From the NCBI RefSeq assembly GCF_000455345.1, contig NZ_HG315690.1:1253742-1317741 (forward strand): a stretch of DNA of 64,000 bases, read 5' to 3'. The translations under genes and the position numbers were made by a program. The notes below the pieces were generated by a model that did no database searches, was not told the DNA's origin, and was given only the letters and a program-made list of their open reading frames with translations. Every line of letters begins with the position of its first letter. Within the stretch, counting starts at the first letter, position 1. Of this stretch, positions 35,937-43,604 are shown piece by piece. The stretch is from Halopiger goleimassiliensis (GTDB lineage: Archaea; Halobacteriota; Halobacteria; Halobacteriales; Natrialbaceae).

Positions 35937-36215
35937 ATGGAGATCGATCTGCGATTCTTCGCGACCTTCCGGGACGCCGTCGGCGAGAAGGAGCGCACGC
36001 GGACGGTCGGCGACGACGCGACCGTCGGCGACCTGCTCGCGGCCCTCGAGGACGAGTACGACGGCCTCGAGGGGCGGTTGCTCGAGGACGGCGCGATCGC
36101 ACCCCAACTGAGCGTGCTGAAAAACGGCCGCGACGTTACCCACCTGAACGGTCCGGAGACGACGCTCGAGGAGGGCGACGTGGTGTCGGTGTTCCCACCG
36201 GTCGCCGGCGGATAA
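35937..36215 (+). CDS. samp1: Ubiquitin-like small archaeal modifier protein (SAMP1/MoaD type)
   Basis: 92 residues with a beta-grasp fold and the C-terminal di-glycine (P-V-A-G-G) needed for adenylation by the E1-like UbaA. Core: I-D-L-R-F-F-A-T-F-R-D, then V-F-P-P-V-A-G-G. In Haloferax SAMP1 is attached to lysines of target proteins and also acts as the sulfur carrier in molybdopterin synthesis. A TATA-like TTTATAC at 35908-35914 gives a leaderless-type spacing. Confidence 0.9.
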   Translation: MEIDLRFFATFRDAVGEKERTRTVGDDATVGDLLAALEDEYDGLEGRLLEDGAIAPQLSVLKNGRDVTHLNGPETTLEEGDVVSVFPPVAGG

Positions 36216-36305
36216 GACGGACGTCCAGTACCGGGAGCGACGACGTCGGACGATCGTTCCGGTTCCGAGATCGATTTAGGGCTCGGGGATCGGAGAGGCG
36301 AGTAG

Positions 36306-37079
36306 ATGGCCCCAGAGCAGGACTCGAGCGAGACGACTCCGACGGACGACGCCGACGGCCCACCCGGCGAATCGGTGACGTTCGACCGGGAGGGGATCCG
36401 GGCCGGCTTTCTCACCTGCGTTCCGGTCGCGGTCGGCGTCGGGGGGTACGGCGTGGCCTTCGGCGTGCTGGCCAGGCAGGCCGGGCTGAGCGTCGCGGAA
36501 GCCGCCCTGATGAGCGCGACCGTTTTCGCCGGGGCCGCCCAGATCGTCGCGGTCGAGCTCTGGCCCGATCCGCTTCCCGTTCTCTGGGCCGACCCGTTGC
36601 CCGTTCTCACCATCGTCGCCACGGTGTTCGCTATCAATCTCCGGTACTCGTTGATGGGGGCGGCGCTCCAGCCCTGGTTCAGGTACCTCGATCCCCGACA
36701 GGTGTACGCCAGCCTGGTGCTGATGGCCGACGAGAACTGGGCGCTGACGATGCGCGAATTCCAGTCCGGGAGCCGCCACGGTGCGTTCCTGTTCGGCACT
36801 GGCGTCGCGCTGTGGCTCTTCTGGGTCGGTTCGACGGTCGTGGGCGCGGTCGCCGGCGGCGTCGTCGGCGATCCGGCGACCTACGGGGCGGACTTCATCC
36901 TGGCTGCGGTGTTCGTCGCGCTCGCGGTCGAACTCTGGGACGGCCGCTCCTCGATCGTGCCGTGGTTCGTCGCGCTCGCCGTCGCCGTCGGGACCGCGTC
37001 GCTCGTGCCCGGTCGGTGGTACATCCTGCTGGGCGGGCTGGCGGCAGCCCTCGTCGAGGTGATCCGGTATGACGGCTGA
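36306..37079 (+). CDS. azlC: AzlC family permease subunit
   Basis: 257 residues with about seven membrane segments. F-L-T-C-V-P-V-A-V-G-V-G-G-Y-G-V-A-F-G and S-A-T-V-F-A-G-A-A-Q are the AzlC signature. AzlC and AzlD form an exporter of branched-chain amino acids. The start of azlD at 37069 overlaps the end of azlC by 11 bp, so they are translationally coupled. Confidence 0.93.
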   Translation: MAPEQDSSETTPTDDADGPPGESVTFDREGIRAGFLTCVPVAVGVGGYGVAFGVLARQAGLSVAEAALMSATVFAGAAQIVAVELWPDPLPVLWADPLPVLTIVATVFAINLRYSLMGAALQPWFRYLDPRQVYASLVLMADENWALTMREFQSGSRHGAFLFGTGVALWLFWVGSTVVGAVAGGVVGDPATYGADFILAAVFVALAVELWDGRSSIVPWFVALAVAVGTASLVPGRWYILLGGLAAALVEVIRYDG

Positions 37080-37446
37080 CGGGCTCCTCGCGGGCCTCGT
37101 TGCCGAGGCGACGCTGCTCTCGCTCGAGGGGGCCGCCGACGCCCTCTCGCTCGATCCGTTCGTCGTCGGCGTCGTCGTCGCGATGGCCGCCGTGACCGCC
37201 CTCACGAAGGTCGGGGGGATCTGGCTGGTTCGCCACGTCGAGTTGAGCGATCGTCTCGAGGCCGGCATGGAAGTCCTGCCGGGAGCGATCGTGATCGCGA
37301 TTCTGGGCCCGGAACTGGCCGAGGGCGGGCCGGCCGAGTGGGCCGCGGCCGGACTGGTTCTGCTGGTGATGCACCGCACCGGGAACATCCTGCTGTCGCT
37401 GATCGTCGGCGTCCTCGGCGTCGTCGGCTTTCGGTCGGTCGTCTGA
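37069..37446 (+). CDS. azlD: AzlD domain protein
   Basis: 125 residues with four membrane segments. A-A-V-T-A-L-T-K-V-G-G and the L-P-G-A-I-V-I-A-I-L-G-P-E-L motif are AzlD. It is the partner subunit of AzlC in branched-chain amino acid export. The gene overlaps azlC and converges on the ABC permease gene. Confidence 0.92.
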   Translation: MTADGLLAGLVAEATLLSLEGAADALSLDPFVVGVVVAMAAVTALTKVGGIWLVRHVELSDRLEAGMEVLPGAIVIAILGPELAEGGPAEWAAAGLVLLVMHRTGNILLSLIVGVLGVVGFRSVV

Positions 37447-37460
37447 GAGGGCGTCGGGAG

Positions 37461-39104
37461 CTACGTTTGCAGCCACCGATGAGCCAGCGCGGCCGCCAGC
37501 GCGAGGACGCCGACGGCCCCGAACGCGAACGGGATCGCGGTCCCGGCGGTCTCGCCGGTCGCGCCGGCGAAGTCGAGCGCCACTGCACCGTTGAGGGGGC
37601 CAGCGTACCACAGTACCAGGTAGGTGAGTTCGAACACCCGACGGGTTCGACTCCAGAGGCCGAACGCCTGGGCGATCGACGGGACGAACGCCACCGCTCC
37701 GGCGAGAACCGACGCGCCGGCGACCCCGGACTCGAGGACGGTCGGCCACAGCGCGACGCCGAAGAACGCGGCCGTCAGGACTGCGCCGGCGGCCCACTCC
37801 GCGACCAACTGACGATAGGGCTGTTTCGAGGAGACGATGAAGGGGGTGATCCGGTGGGCGACCGTTCGATGGCCCATCGCCGACCAGCAAAACAGCGGCC
37901 AGATCGCCGCGCTCGAGCCGATCGCGGCGGGCGGCGCGGATCCGGAGAGGCCGACGACGGCGATGACGGCCGCGCCGGCGTACCACCACCAGGGGTGTCC
38001 GCGCACGAGCAACCGCCACTCCTGTAAGAACAGGCGGCCGAACCCGCCGGCCGATCGATCGGACACCGGCGTCAGCGAGACGGTCGCTGGATCGGTCGCC
38101 TCGAGGTCGACGTCGTCCTCGCGAGCACCGACGAACGGGAGGACCGAGCGGACGCGAGCGAGGCGGTCGCCGAACGTCCGTCCCGTCGAGCCGGTTCGCG
38201 TGGCGTATCGGTCGTAGGGAACGGTTGCAACGATCGCCAGCCCGACGCCGACGACCGCCAGCAACAGCCGGTTCGCGTAGAACCAGCCGGGGAACGAGCC
38301 GCCGTTCCAGACGAAGGTGACCTCCTCGCCGCCGGTCGCGCCGGCCCCGTAGTTCGCGATCGGGATCCCGTCGTACGACGGCGCGACCTCGAGCAGCGCG
38401 TCGATCGTCATCTCGCCTCCGGCAAACAGTCCGATCACGTCGCCGAACCGGAGCCAGAGCGGTATCGTCTCCGTTTCCTGTGCCGCCGCAGCGGGAGCGA
38501 TCGCCATCCCCGTCACTGCGGCGAAGAAGTAGACGCCGTTGCCGAGCGTGCCACGCAGCCGATCGATCGACTGGAAGACGAGCGTCACACCGGCGACGAA
38601 GCAGCCGACGGGAACGCCGATCAACAGGACGGGGCCGACGATCCAGATCGGGTCGGTCGTGCCGACCCCGTGAAGGAGGTGGTTGACGATCGCAGCCCCG
38701 GCGAGCGTCGTCAGGAGCAGGGCGACGACGCCGACGTGGCTCAGCCACTTGCCCAGCAGATAGGTGCGGTCACCGGTGGGCGTACTCGCGCGGAGTTCGT
38801 CGAACCCGGTCGATCGGTCGTACCGGAGCGATCGTCCGAGGACGTAGTAGCCGGCGAGCAGCAGGACCATCGCCCCCGTAAGCCCCGTCGTCAGCCCGAC
38901 GTAGGGTGCGGTCGGCTCCCCCAGGTAGTCGACGGTCGTCCCGTCGACGGTGTCCTGATAGAACAGCGCGAACGTGCCGACGTTCAGCTGATAGCCGACG
39001 ACCGCGACGAGCGCCAGGACGACCAACAATCGACGCGAGCGAACGCGCTGGCGGAAACCCGCCCGCGCCACAGCGAGGACGGTCGCGAGCGTTCGCCGGC
39101 CCAT
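37461..39104 (-). CDS. ABC-2-type exporter permease
   Basis: 547 residues with about 12 hydrophobic segments. The start (MGRRTLATVLAVARAGFRQRVRSRRLLV) is a cytoplasmic basic leader before TM1, as in ABC-2 permeases. A soluble loop at about 300-345 divides it into two six-helix halves. Its start codon directly follows the stop of the ATPase gene, so they form one two-gene transporter. The substrate is unknown. Confidence 0.85.
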   Translation of the reverse strand: MGRRTLATVLAVARAGFRQRVRSRRLLVVLALVAVVGYQLNVGTFALFYQDTVDGTTVDYLGEPTAPYVGLTTGLTGAMVLLLAGYYVLGRSLRYDRSTGFDELRASTPTGDRTYLLGKWLSHVGVVALLLTTLAGAAIVNHLLHGVGTTDPIWIVGPVLLIGVPVGCFVAGVTLVFQSIDRLRGTLGNGVYFFAAVTGMAIAPAAAAQETETIPLWLRFGDVIGLFAGGEMTIDALLEVAPSYDGIPIANYGAGATGGEEVTFVWNGGSFPGWFYANRLLLAVVGVGLAIVATVPYDRYATRTGSTGRTFGDRLARVRSVLPFVGAREDDVDLEATDPATVSLTPVSDRSAGGFGRLFLQEWRLLVRGHPWWWYAGAAVIAVVGLSGSAPPAAIGSSAAIWPLFCWSAMGHRTVAHRITPFIVSSKQPYRQLVAEWAAGAVLTAAFFGVALWPTVLESGVAGASVLAGAVAFVPSIAQAFGLWSRTRRVFELTYLVLWYAGPLNGAVALDFAGATGETAGTAIPFAFGAVGVLALAAALAHRWLQT

Positions 39105-40010
39105 CTACGCCACCTCGCGCGACTCGAGGTGGCCGACGTCGACGTCTCGTGCGCCGACGTGGTAGAGGTACGCGTCCTCGAGCGTCGGCGTGACCGGTTC
39201 GGCCTCGGGCCGGGGCGGCTCGTCGGCGATGAGTCGCACCCGGACGCCGTCGGCCCGCTGGACGGTGCTCGAAACCTGGTACGCCTCGCGGAGGTCCGAG
39301 AGGGCCGCGCTCGGGGCGAGGAACTCGTAGACCTTGCCGTCGGTCTCGGCGACGAGCGACTCGGGATCGGTGTGGGCCAGCAGTTCGCCGTCGTCCAGGA
39401 GCGCCACGCGGTGGGCCGTCGCCTCGACGTCGGGGACGATGTGCGTCGAGAGGAGGACGACCCGGTCGTCGGCGACCGACGAGAGCAGATTCCGGATCTG
39501 CACCCGCTTTTCGGGATCGAGTCCGACGGTCGGTTCGTCGACGACCAGCAGGTCGGGGTCGTTGACAAGTGCCTGCGCGATGCCGACGCTCTGTCGCATC
39601 CCGCCCGAGAAGGTTCTGATCTTCCGGTCCTGAACGTCCTCGATGCCCGTCAGGGCGAGCAGTTCGTCGATGCGGTCGCGCGCGGTCGCTCGATCGACCC
39701 CTCGCAGGGCGGCGACGTACTCGAGGAACTCACGTGCCGTGAGGTCCGGATAGACGCCGAAATCCTGAGGTAGATACCCCAGCACCTCGCGGACGGCGTC
39801 GGGCGAGCTCGCGACGTCGGTCCCGTTCCAGGTGACGGTCCCCGTCGTCGGCTCCATGACCGTCGTCACGATGCGCATCAGGGTCGACTTGCCGGCCCCG
39901 TTCGGTCCGAGCAGGCCGTGAACACCGTCCTCGAGTTCGAGGTCGATGTCGCGAACGCCCCAGACGTCCTCGCCGTAGCGTTTGCCGACGCCGTCCAGCC
40001 GTACCGTCAT
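39105..40010 (-). CDS. ABC transporter ATP-binding protein
   Basis: 301 residues. Walker A G-P-N-G-A-G-K-S-T, signature F-S-G-G-M-R-Q, and Walker B L-L-V-V-D-E-P-T-V-G-L-D are intact, in the CcmA-type group of export ATPases. A C-terminal extension of about 80 residues follows. It is the first gene of the pair with the permease. A-T-rich DNA (AAATAAAAACG, about 40033-40043) upstream is a likely promoter. Confidence 0.94.
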   Translation of the reverse strand: MTVRLDGVGKRYGEDVWGVRDIDLELEDGVHGLLGPNGAGKSTLMRIVTTVMEPTTGTVTWNGTDVASSPDAVREVLGYLPQDFGVYPDLTAREFLEYVAALRGVDRATARDRIDELLALTGIEDVQDRKIRTFSGGMRQSVGIAQALVNDPDLLVVDEPTVGLDPEKRVQIRNLLSSVADDRVVLLSTHIVPDVEATAHRVALLDDGELLAHTDPESLVAETDGKVYEFLAPSAALSDLREAYQVSSTVQRADGVRVRLIADEPPRPEAEPVTPTLEDAYLYHVGARDVDVGHLESREVA

Positions 40011-40112
40011 TGACGAAGACAGGGACCGCTCGAAATAAAAACGTTATCGTACACTGACACCACGGTGTCGAATCGCCCCCGGATTTATTCAGGTGCGACG
40101 CGAACGAATCGT

Positions 40113-40373
40113 ATGGAACGGCGGATCGAGCGATCCTTCCGGGGCATCACAGAACGGCTCGCGGTGCGGTACCTGACCAACCTGGGGGGCGAGCGCGTCG
40201 CCGAGGACCGCGTGCGCGGCGACGGGTGGGTCGCGACGCTCACTTCGCGGTCGGTCGAGGTCGGCCCGTCGCTGTCGGTGACGGAGGTGACCCTGGTGTT
40301 CGAAGGCGAGGCCGAGACCGTAGAGCCGCTCGTCGAGCAGTTCGAACGGAAGGCGATGCGTGCGGGCGGCTGA
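40113..40373 (+). CDS. MoaD-related C-terminal-like small protein
   Basis: 86 residues. The pattern R-Y-L-T-N-L-G-G-E-R, W-x-A-T-L and V-E-V-G-P-S-L-S-V-T-E-V is that of the small domain annotated as molybdopterin cofactor biosynthesis MoaD-related C-terminal in haloarchaea. It has no di-glycine tail, although it ends A-G-G. Function is unproven. A TATA-like GGATTTATTC at 40081-40090 gives about 25 nt spacing. Confidence 0.6.
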   Translation: MERRIERSFRGITERLAVRYLTNLGGERVAEDRVRGDGWVATLTSRSVEVGPSLSVTEVTLVFEGEAETVEPLVEQFERKAMRAGG

Positions 40374-40571
40374 TAGGGGGGATCGTAGGAGTCTATAGTT
40401 GCTCCCCGATGAATGGTGGCACCGCGTCGACAGACGACTTCGGCTTCTGCGGTTGGCTACGATACCCCCTATGAGTCGCCGCTCGCGCGCCGTCGACGGC
40501 CCCGCCCGGTTGCGCTCGTAGTCGATGACAACGCTAAAGGCACTGATGCCCCATTGAACGCCCACTGAGAG

Positions 40572-41024
40572 ATGGCTATCAACCAGGAAGTCGAAATGAC
40601 CGACGCGGAGATCGACGAGTTCCTCGGTCGGCACGAGACCGGGGTACTGTCGCTCGCGCGGACGGACGACCCCTACGCGATCCCGATCTCCTACGGCTAC
40701 GACCCGGACGAGCGGGTCTTCTACATGCGACTGGTCTCGACGCCGGAGAGCGAGAAACGGCAGTTCCTCGAGTCCTCGCCGGCCGGCCGTCTGGTCGTCT
40801 ACGACGAGAACGATTCCACCTACCGGAGCGTCGTCGCTACGGGCACGCTCGAGGCTATTCCGCCAGCGGAGCTGACGCCGGAGCAGATCGCACAGTACGG
40901 GCAGGCGAAGCGACCGCTGTTCGAAATCTGGGCCCAGGGGAAAGACGAACTCGACATCGAACTGTACCGGCTCGATCCGGACACCCTCGACGGACGGCGG
41001 ACGGAAGTCGACCGCGACGCGTAG
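40572..41024 (+). CDS. Pyridoxamine 5'-phosphate oxidase-like flavin protein
   Basis: 150 residues. A split-barrel fold: G-V-L-S-L-A-R-T-D-D-P-Y-A-I-P-I-S-Y-G-Y near the start, V-Y-D-E-N-D-S-T-Y-R-S-V-V-A-T-G-T-L, then an acidic C terminus. Members bind FMN or F420. The short haloarchaeal ones have no assigned substrate. Confidence 0.9.
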   Translation: MAINQEVEMTDAEIDEFLGRHETGVLSLARTDDPYAIPISYGYDPDERVFYMRLVSTPESEKRQFLESSPAGRLVVYDENDSTYRSVVATGTLEAIPPAELTPEQIAQYGQAKRPLFEIWAQGKDELDIELYRLDPDTLDGRRTEVDRDA

Positions 41025-41060
41025 GACCGCCGTATCCGGCCGAGCGGGAGAGAGATCGAT

Positions 41061-41207
41061 CTAGTTGGGACGTTTCTCCGCGAAGGCCGTCGTGCCCACG
41101 TCAGCGCCACAGACCGGACAGCCGTGGGTCAGCGTCGCCTCGCGCATCGATTCGTTCACTTCGATCTCCTGGCCACACTCCGGGCACGTGAATACGTATC
41201 TACTCAT
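41061..41207 (-). CDS. Small zinc-finger protein (48 aa)
   Basis: 48 residues read from the gap. C-P-E-C-G near the N terminus and C-P-V-C-G later form a double CxxC zinc ribbon, with T-F-A-E-K-R-type end (T-T-A-F-A-E-K-R). Such tiny zinc-finger proteins are abundant in haloarchaea and some act in regulation. A TATATATA box at 41262-41270 lies about 55 nt upstream of the start. Confidence 0.8.
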   Translation of the reverse strand: MSRYVFTCPECGQEIEVNESMREATLTHGCPVCGADVGTTAFAEKRPN

Positions 41208-41319
41208 GTCGAGGGTCCTATCGCACAGGGTACGCTGATTACGAGTAAAGGTGTGCGTCCGATATATATAGGGTTGGGGTTCGCTTCTGCACCGTTGAAG
41301 TTTCCGATGGGTTCTTGTA

Positions 41320-41982
41320 CTATCGGGTGCCGGTCTCGAGGATCGCGTCGAGGAGCTTCGTCTGTGCGGCCGCGAGGTGCTCGGTGAACGTCGTTCCCGT
41401 GATCCCGAGTTCGGCGGCGACCTCGCCCGCGTTGGCCCGTTTGGGGTGTTCGAAGTAGCCCATCCGGTGGGCCGTCTCGAGCACCTCGAGCTGGCGGTCG
41501 GTGAGCTGGCTGCGGTCGACGAAGACGAGGTTGCGCTCGTCGTGTTCCTGCTGGGACTGCAACAGCCGCTTGACGTCGAGATCGTACTCGGCCGTCAGCG
41601 CGCCGATGATCGACTGCAGTCCCTCCATGTCCGGCGCGTGGAACGTGAGGTGTAACGACGCTCCACGCGCGCGAACGTTCGTGACCGGACAGTCGAACCC
41701 CTCGATGACCTCGCAGGGACAGCCCCGACCCAGTTCGCGCTCGAACCGGTAGACCGAACTCGAGCCGTACGAGAACAGTTCCGTCGGCTCCGGGTCGAGG
41801 TCGAAGCCGTCGGGATAGGACTCGGCCTCGAGCATGAACTCCTCGGTGACGCGCTCGGGGGCGTCCGGGTTGGTGCTCTTCGAGACCGACTGGACCGTCC
41901 CGCTGGCCTCGACGGCGGCCCCCGTGACGACGCAGTCCGGTGGGTCCTCGATCTTCACTTCCGCGCGGATCCCCGAGGGCAT
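41320..41982 (-). CDS. Bat-type helix-turn-helix transcriptional regulator
   Basis: 220 residues from the ATG at 41982 (MPSGIRAEVKI), which matches how homologues begin. An N-terminal sensor-like domain ends near C-P-C-E-V-I-E-G-F-D-C-P-V. The C-terminal HTH-10 domain has L-T-D-R-Q-L-E-V-L-E-T-A-H-R-M-G-Y-F and A-E-L-G-I-T-G-T-T-F-T-E-H-L. It belongs to the bacterio-opsin activator group. Several cysteines (C-x-C and C-P-V) in the middle may bind metal. It is divergent from the winged-helix gene at 42135. Confidence 0.85.
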   Translation of the reverse strand: MPSGIRAEVKIEDPPDCVVTGAAVEASGTVQSVSKSTNPDAPERVTEEFMLEAESYPDGFDLDPEPTELFSYGSSSVYRFERELGRGCPCEVIEGFDCPVTNVRARGASLHLTFHAPDMEGLQSIIGALTAEYDLDVKRLLQSQQEHDERNLVFVDRSQLTDRQLEVLETAHRMGYFEHPKRANAGEVAAELGITGTTFTEHLAAAQTKLLDAILETGTR

Positions 41983-42134
41983 TGCTGTCCGACCGATGGA
42001 CGCCGACGCTCCTAAACCCTGTGTCCTCCCGTCGTCACCCGCGTCGGCGGCCAAGTTATCCGACCCCATATAAAGAGCCCTGTATTTATTGGGACTCATT
42101 TGGAGGGGAACCGACCGGTACTAGAGAGTGAACG

Positions 42135-42524
42135 ATGTCCGCTACGAACCCCAACTCGCTGCGTGGATGGTCTACTGACGAAGAACCCGCCGACCCCCAA
42201 GCCGTGCTCGCCGCCCTCGAGGACGACGCCTGTCGAGCCATCCTGGAGGCGACGAGCGAGGAGTCGCTCACCGCGACGGAACTCTCCGAGCGGTGTGACA
42301 TCCCCATGTCGACGGCCTACCGGAAAGTCGAGAAGCTCACGGAGGCGGACCTCGTCGACGAGAAGGTCCGGATCAACACCTCCGGCAAGCACGCCACCGA
42401 GTATCGCAAGGGCTTCGACGACGTCGTCGTCTCGGTGGCCGACGCCGGCGGCATCGAGGTCCAGATCACGGAACCCGACGCGGGCGACGCCACAGGCTCG
42501 GCGTTCGCGACTGCGGACGACTGA
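42135..42524 (+). CDS. ArsR-like winged-helix regulator
   Basis: 129 residues. L-E-D-D-A-C-R-A-I-L-E-A-T-S-E-E, then T-A-T-E-L-S-E-R-C-D-I-P-M-S-T-A-Y-R-K-V-E-K-L-T-E-A-D-L-V, is the haloarchaeal ArsR-type HTH. Divergent pairs of Bat-type and ArsR-like regulators recur in haloarchaea. TATA-like TGTATTTATT is at 42084-42093, and the two promoters overlap in about 150 bp. Confidence 0.88.
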   Translation: MSATNPNSLRGWSTDEEPADPQAVLAALEDDACRAILEATSEESLTATELSERCDIPMSTAYRKVEKLTEADLVDEKVRINTSGKHATEYRKGFDDVVVSVADAGGIEVQITEPDAGDATGSAFATADD

Positions 42525-42873
42525 TCGACGACCGAATCCCGTCGACACAGGTCGTAGCGGACGAGTTTCCGTCCGTCATCCGTTCGGTGGGACAGTTCTT
42601 CCGCTCGCTCGTCACCAACGAGCCACTGCGTCGTTTCGTCTTCCGCCGCCTTCGACCGTCGCTTCTCCCGACCTCGACTCGGTACCTCGAGAGCACCGCC
42701 GCTGCGAGGCCGCTAACACAGCCAGAATAGCGTCGATTCCCGGCCCCGATCGGCGACGACCGGGACTCGAGTGCGATAGGTGGTCGCACCCCCCAGCCTC
42801 CGATACGACGACGGGACGAATAACCCTCCGCCAACCGGAGTGAAAGTAAAACTGGACGGCCGCCGACGCTCGA
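42525..42873. other. 349-bp intergenic region
   Basis: It lies between the winged-helix regulator and the stop of the leftward YdjM-like gene. No coding ORF, tRNA or strong repeat was recognised. Confidence 0.4.
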
Positions 42874-43443
42874 TTATCGCGGAACTGACCCCGACCCGAG
42901 GAGACGCTCGAGCAGGGCGGCGATGGGCCGGCGCAGGACGGCGTACCCGATCGAGACGACGAGTGAGGCGACGACGAGTCGCCGGACGGCGGGGTCGAAG
43001 ACCAGCAGCGACGGAACGGCCAGGACGGCCGCAAGCGCCAGGTCGCCCGGCGAGCCGTCGTAGGCGATCCACCGTCGCGCCGCGAGCCAGCGCCCGTGGT
43101 AGTGGCTGTAGACGGCGCGGTCGCGCCGGCCGGTCCAGGGTTCGAGTTCGTGACTGCCGCCGAGCGCGTCCGACAGGGAGTGGCAGGCGGCCGCCAGGAA
43201 GAACGTCGCCAGGGCGACCGTCACCGCGCTCGGCCGTGCGACCGCGAGGACGCTCGAGAGGCCGGCGACGGGCCAGTAGTAGACCGGATAGTGGAGCGTC
43301 CAGCGGTGGGTCGCCACGACGTCGACGTCCGGGAAGAGCCCACCGAGGACGGCCCCGATCGCCGCGGCGGTACCCACGTCCGGTGCGACGAGCGCGACGG
43401 CCCCCGCGAGGACGAGTCCGACGAACACGTGGGTCGTGGCCAT
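42874..43443 (-). CDS. YdjM/DUF457-like membrane-bound metal-dependent hydrolase
   Basis: 189 residues with about five membrane segments. M-A-T-T-H-V-F-V-G, F-P-D-V-D-V, H-R-W-T-L-H-Y-P and the H-S-L-S-D-A...H-E-L-E-P-W series place conserved His and Asp as in the YdjM family, predicted zinc-dependent membrane hydrolases. An ATG one codon upstream (43446) is equally possible. Confidence 0.85.
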   Translation of the reverse strand: MATTHVFVGLVLAGAVALVAPDVGTAAAIGAVLGGLFPDVDVVATHRWTLHYPVYYWPVAGLSSVLAVARPSAVTVALATFFLAAACHSLSDALGGSHELEPWTGRRDRAVYSHYHGRWLAARRWIAYDGSPGDLALAAVLAVPSLLVFDPAVRRLVVASLVVSIGYAVLRRPIAALLERLLGSGSVPR

Positions 43444-43546
43444 CATCGGTCGTCGGTTCGAAGGGAGATGCTATAGGTTCGTCGGACCTGTAGTTCCAGA
43501 ACGGGCGAACGACACCGGCCCTCATCCGGTTTCCTGTCCGTCAGTT

Positions 43547-43582
43547 CCGGCACACCCGCCGGCCGGGTCGCGGGTGCGCCGG
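43547..43582. repeat. 13-bp hairpin, copy B of a dispersed element
   Basis: CCGGCACACCCGC (43547-43559) pairs with GCGGGTGCGCCGG (43570-43582) with one mismatch around CGGCCGGGTC. The loop matches copy A (33013-33022) in 8 of 10 positions and the flanks are similar. It lies just after the end of the aldehyde oxidoreductase gene on the leftward strand. Confidence 0.6.
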
Positions 43583-43604
43583 TACGTCGGTCCAGCGATC
43601 CGTC

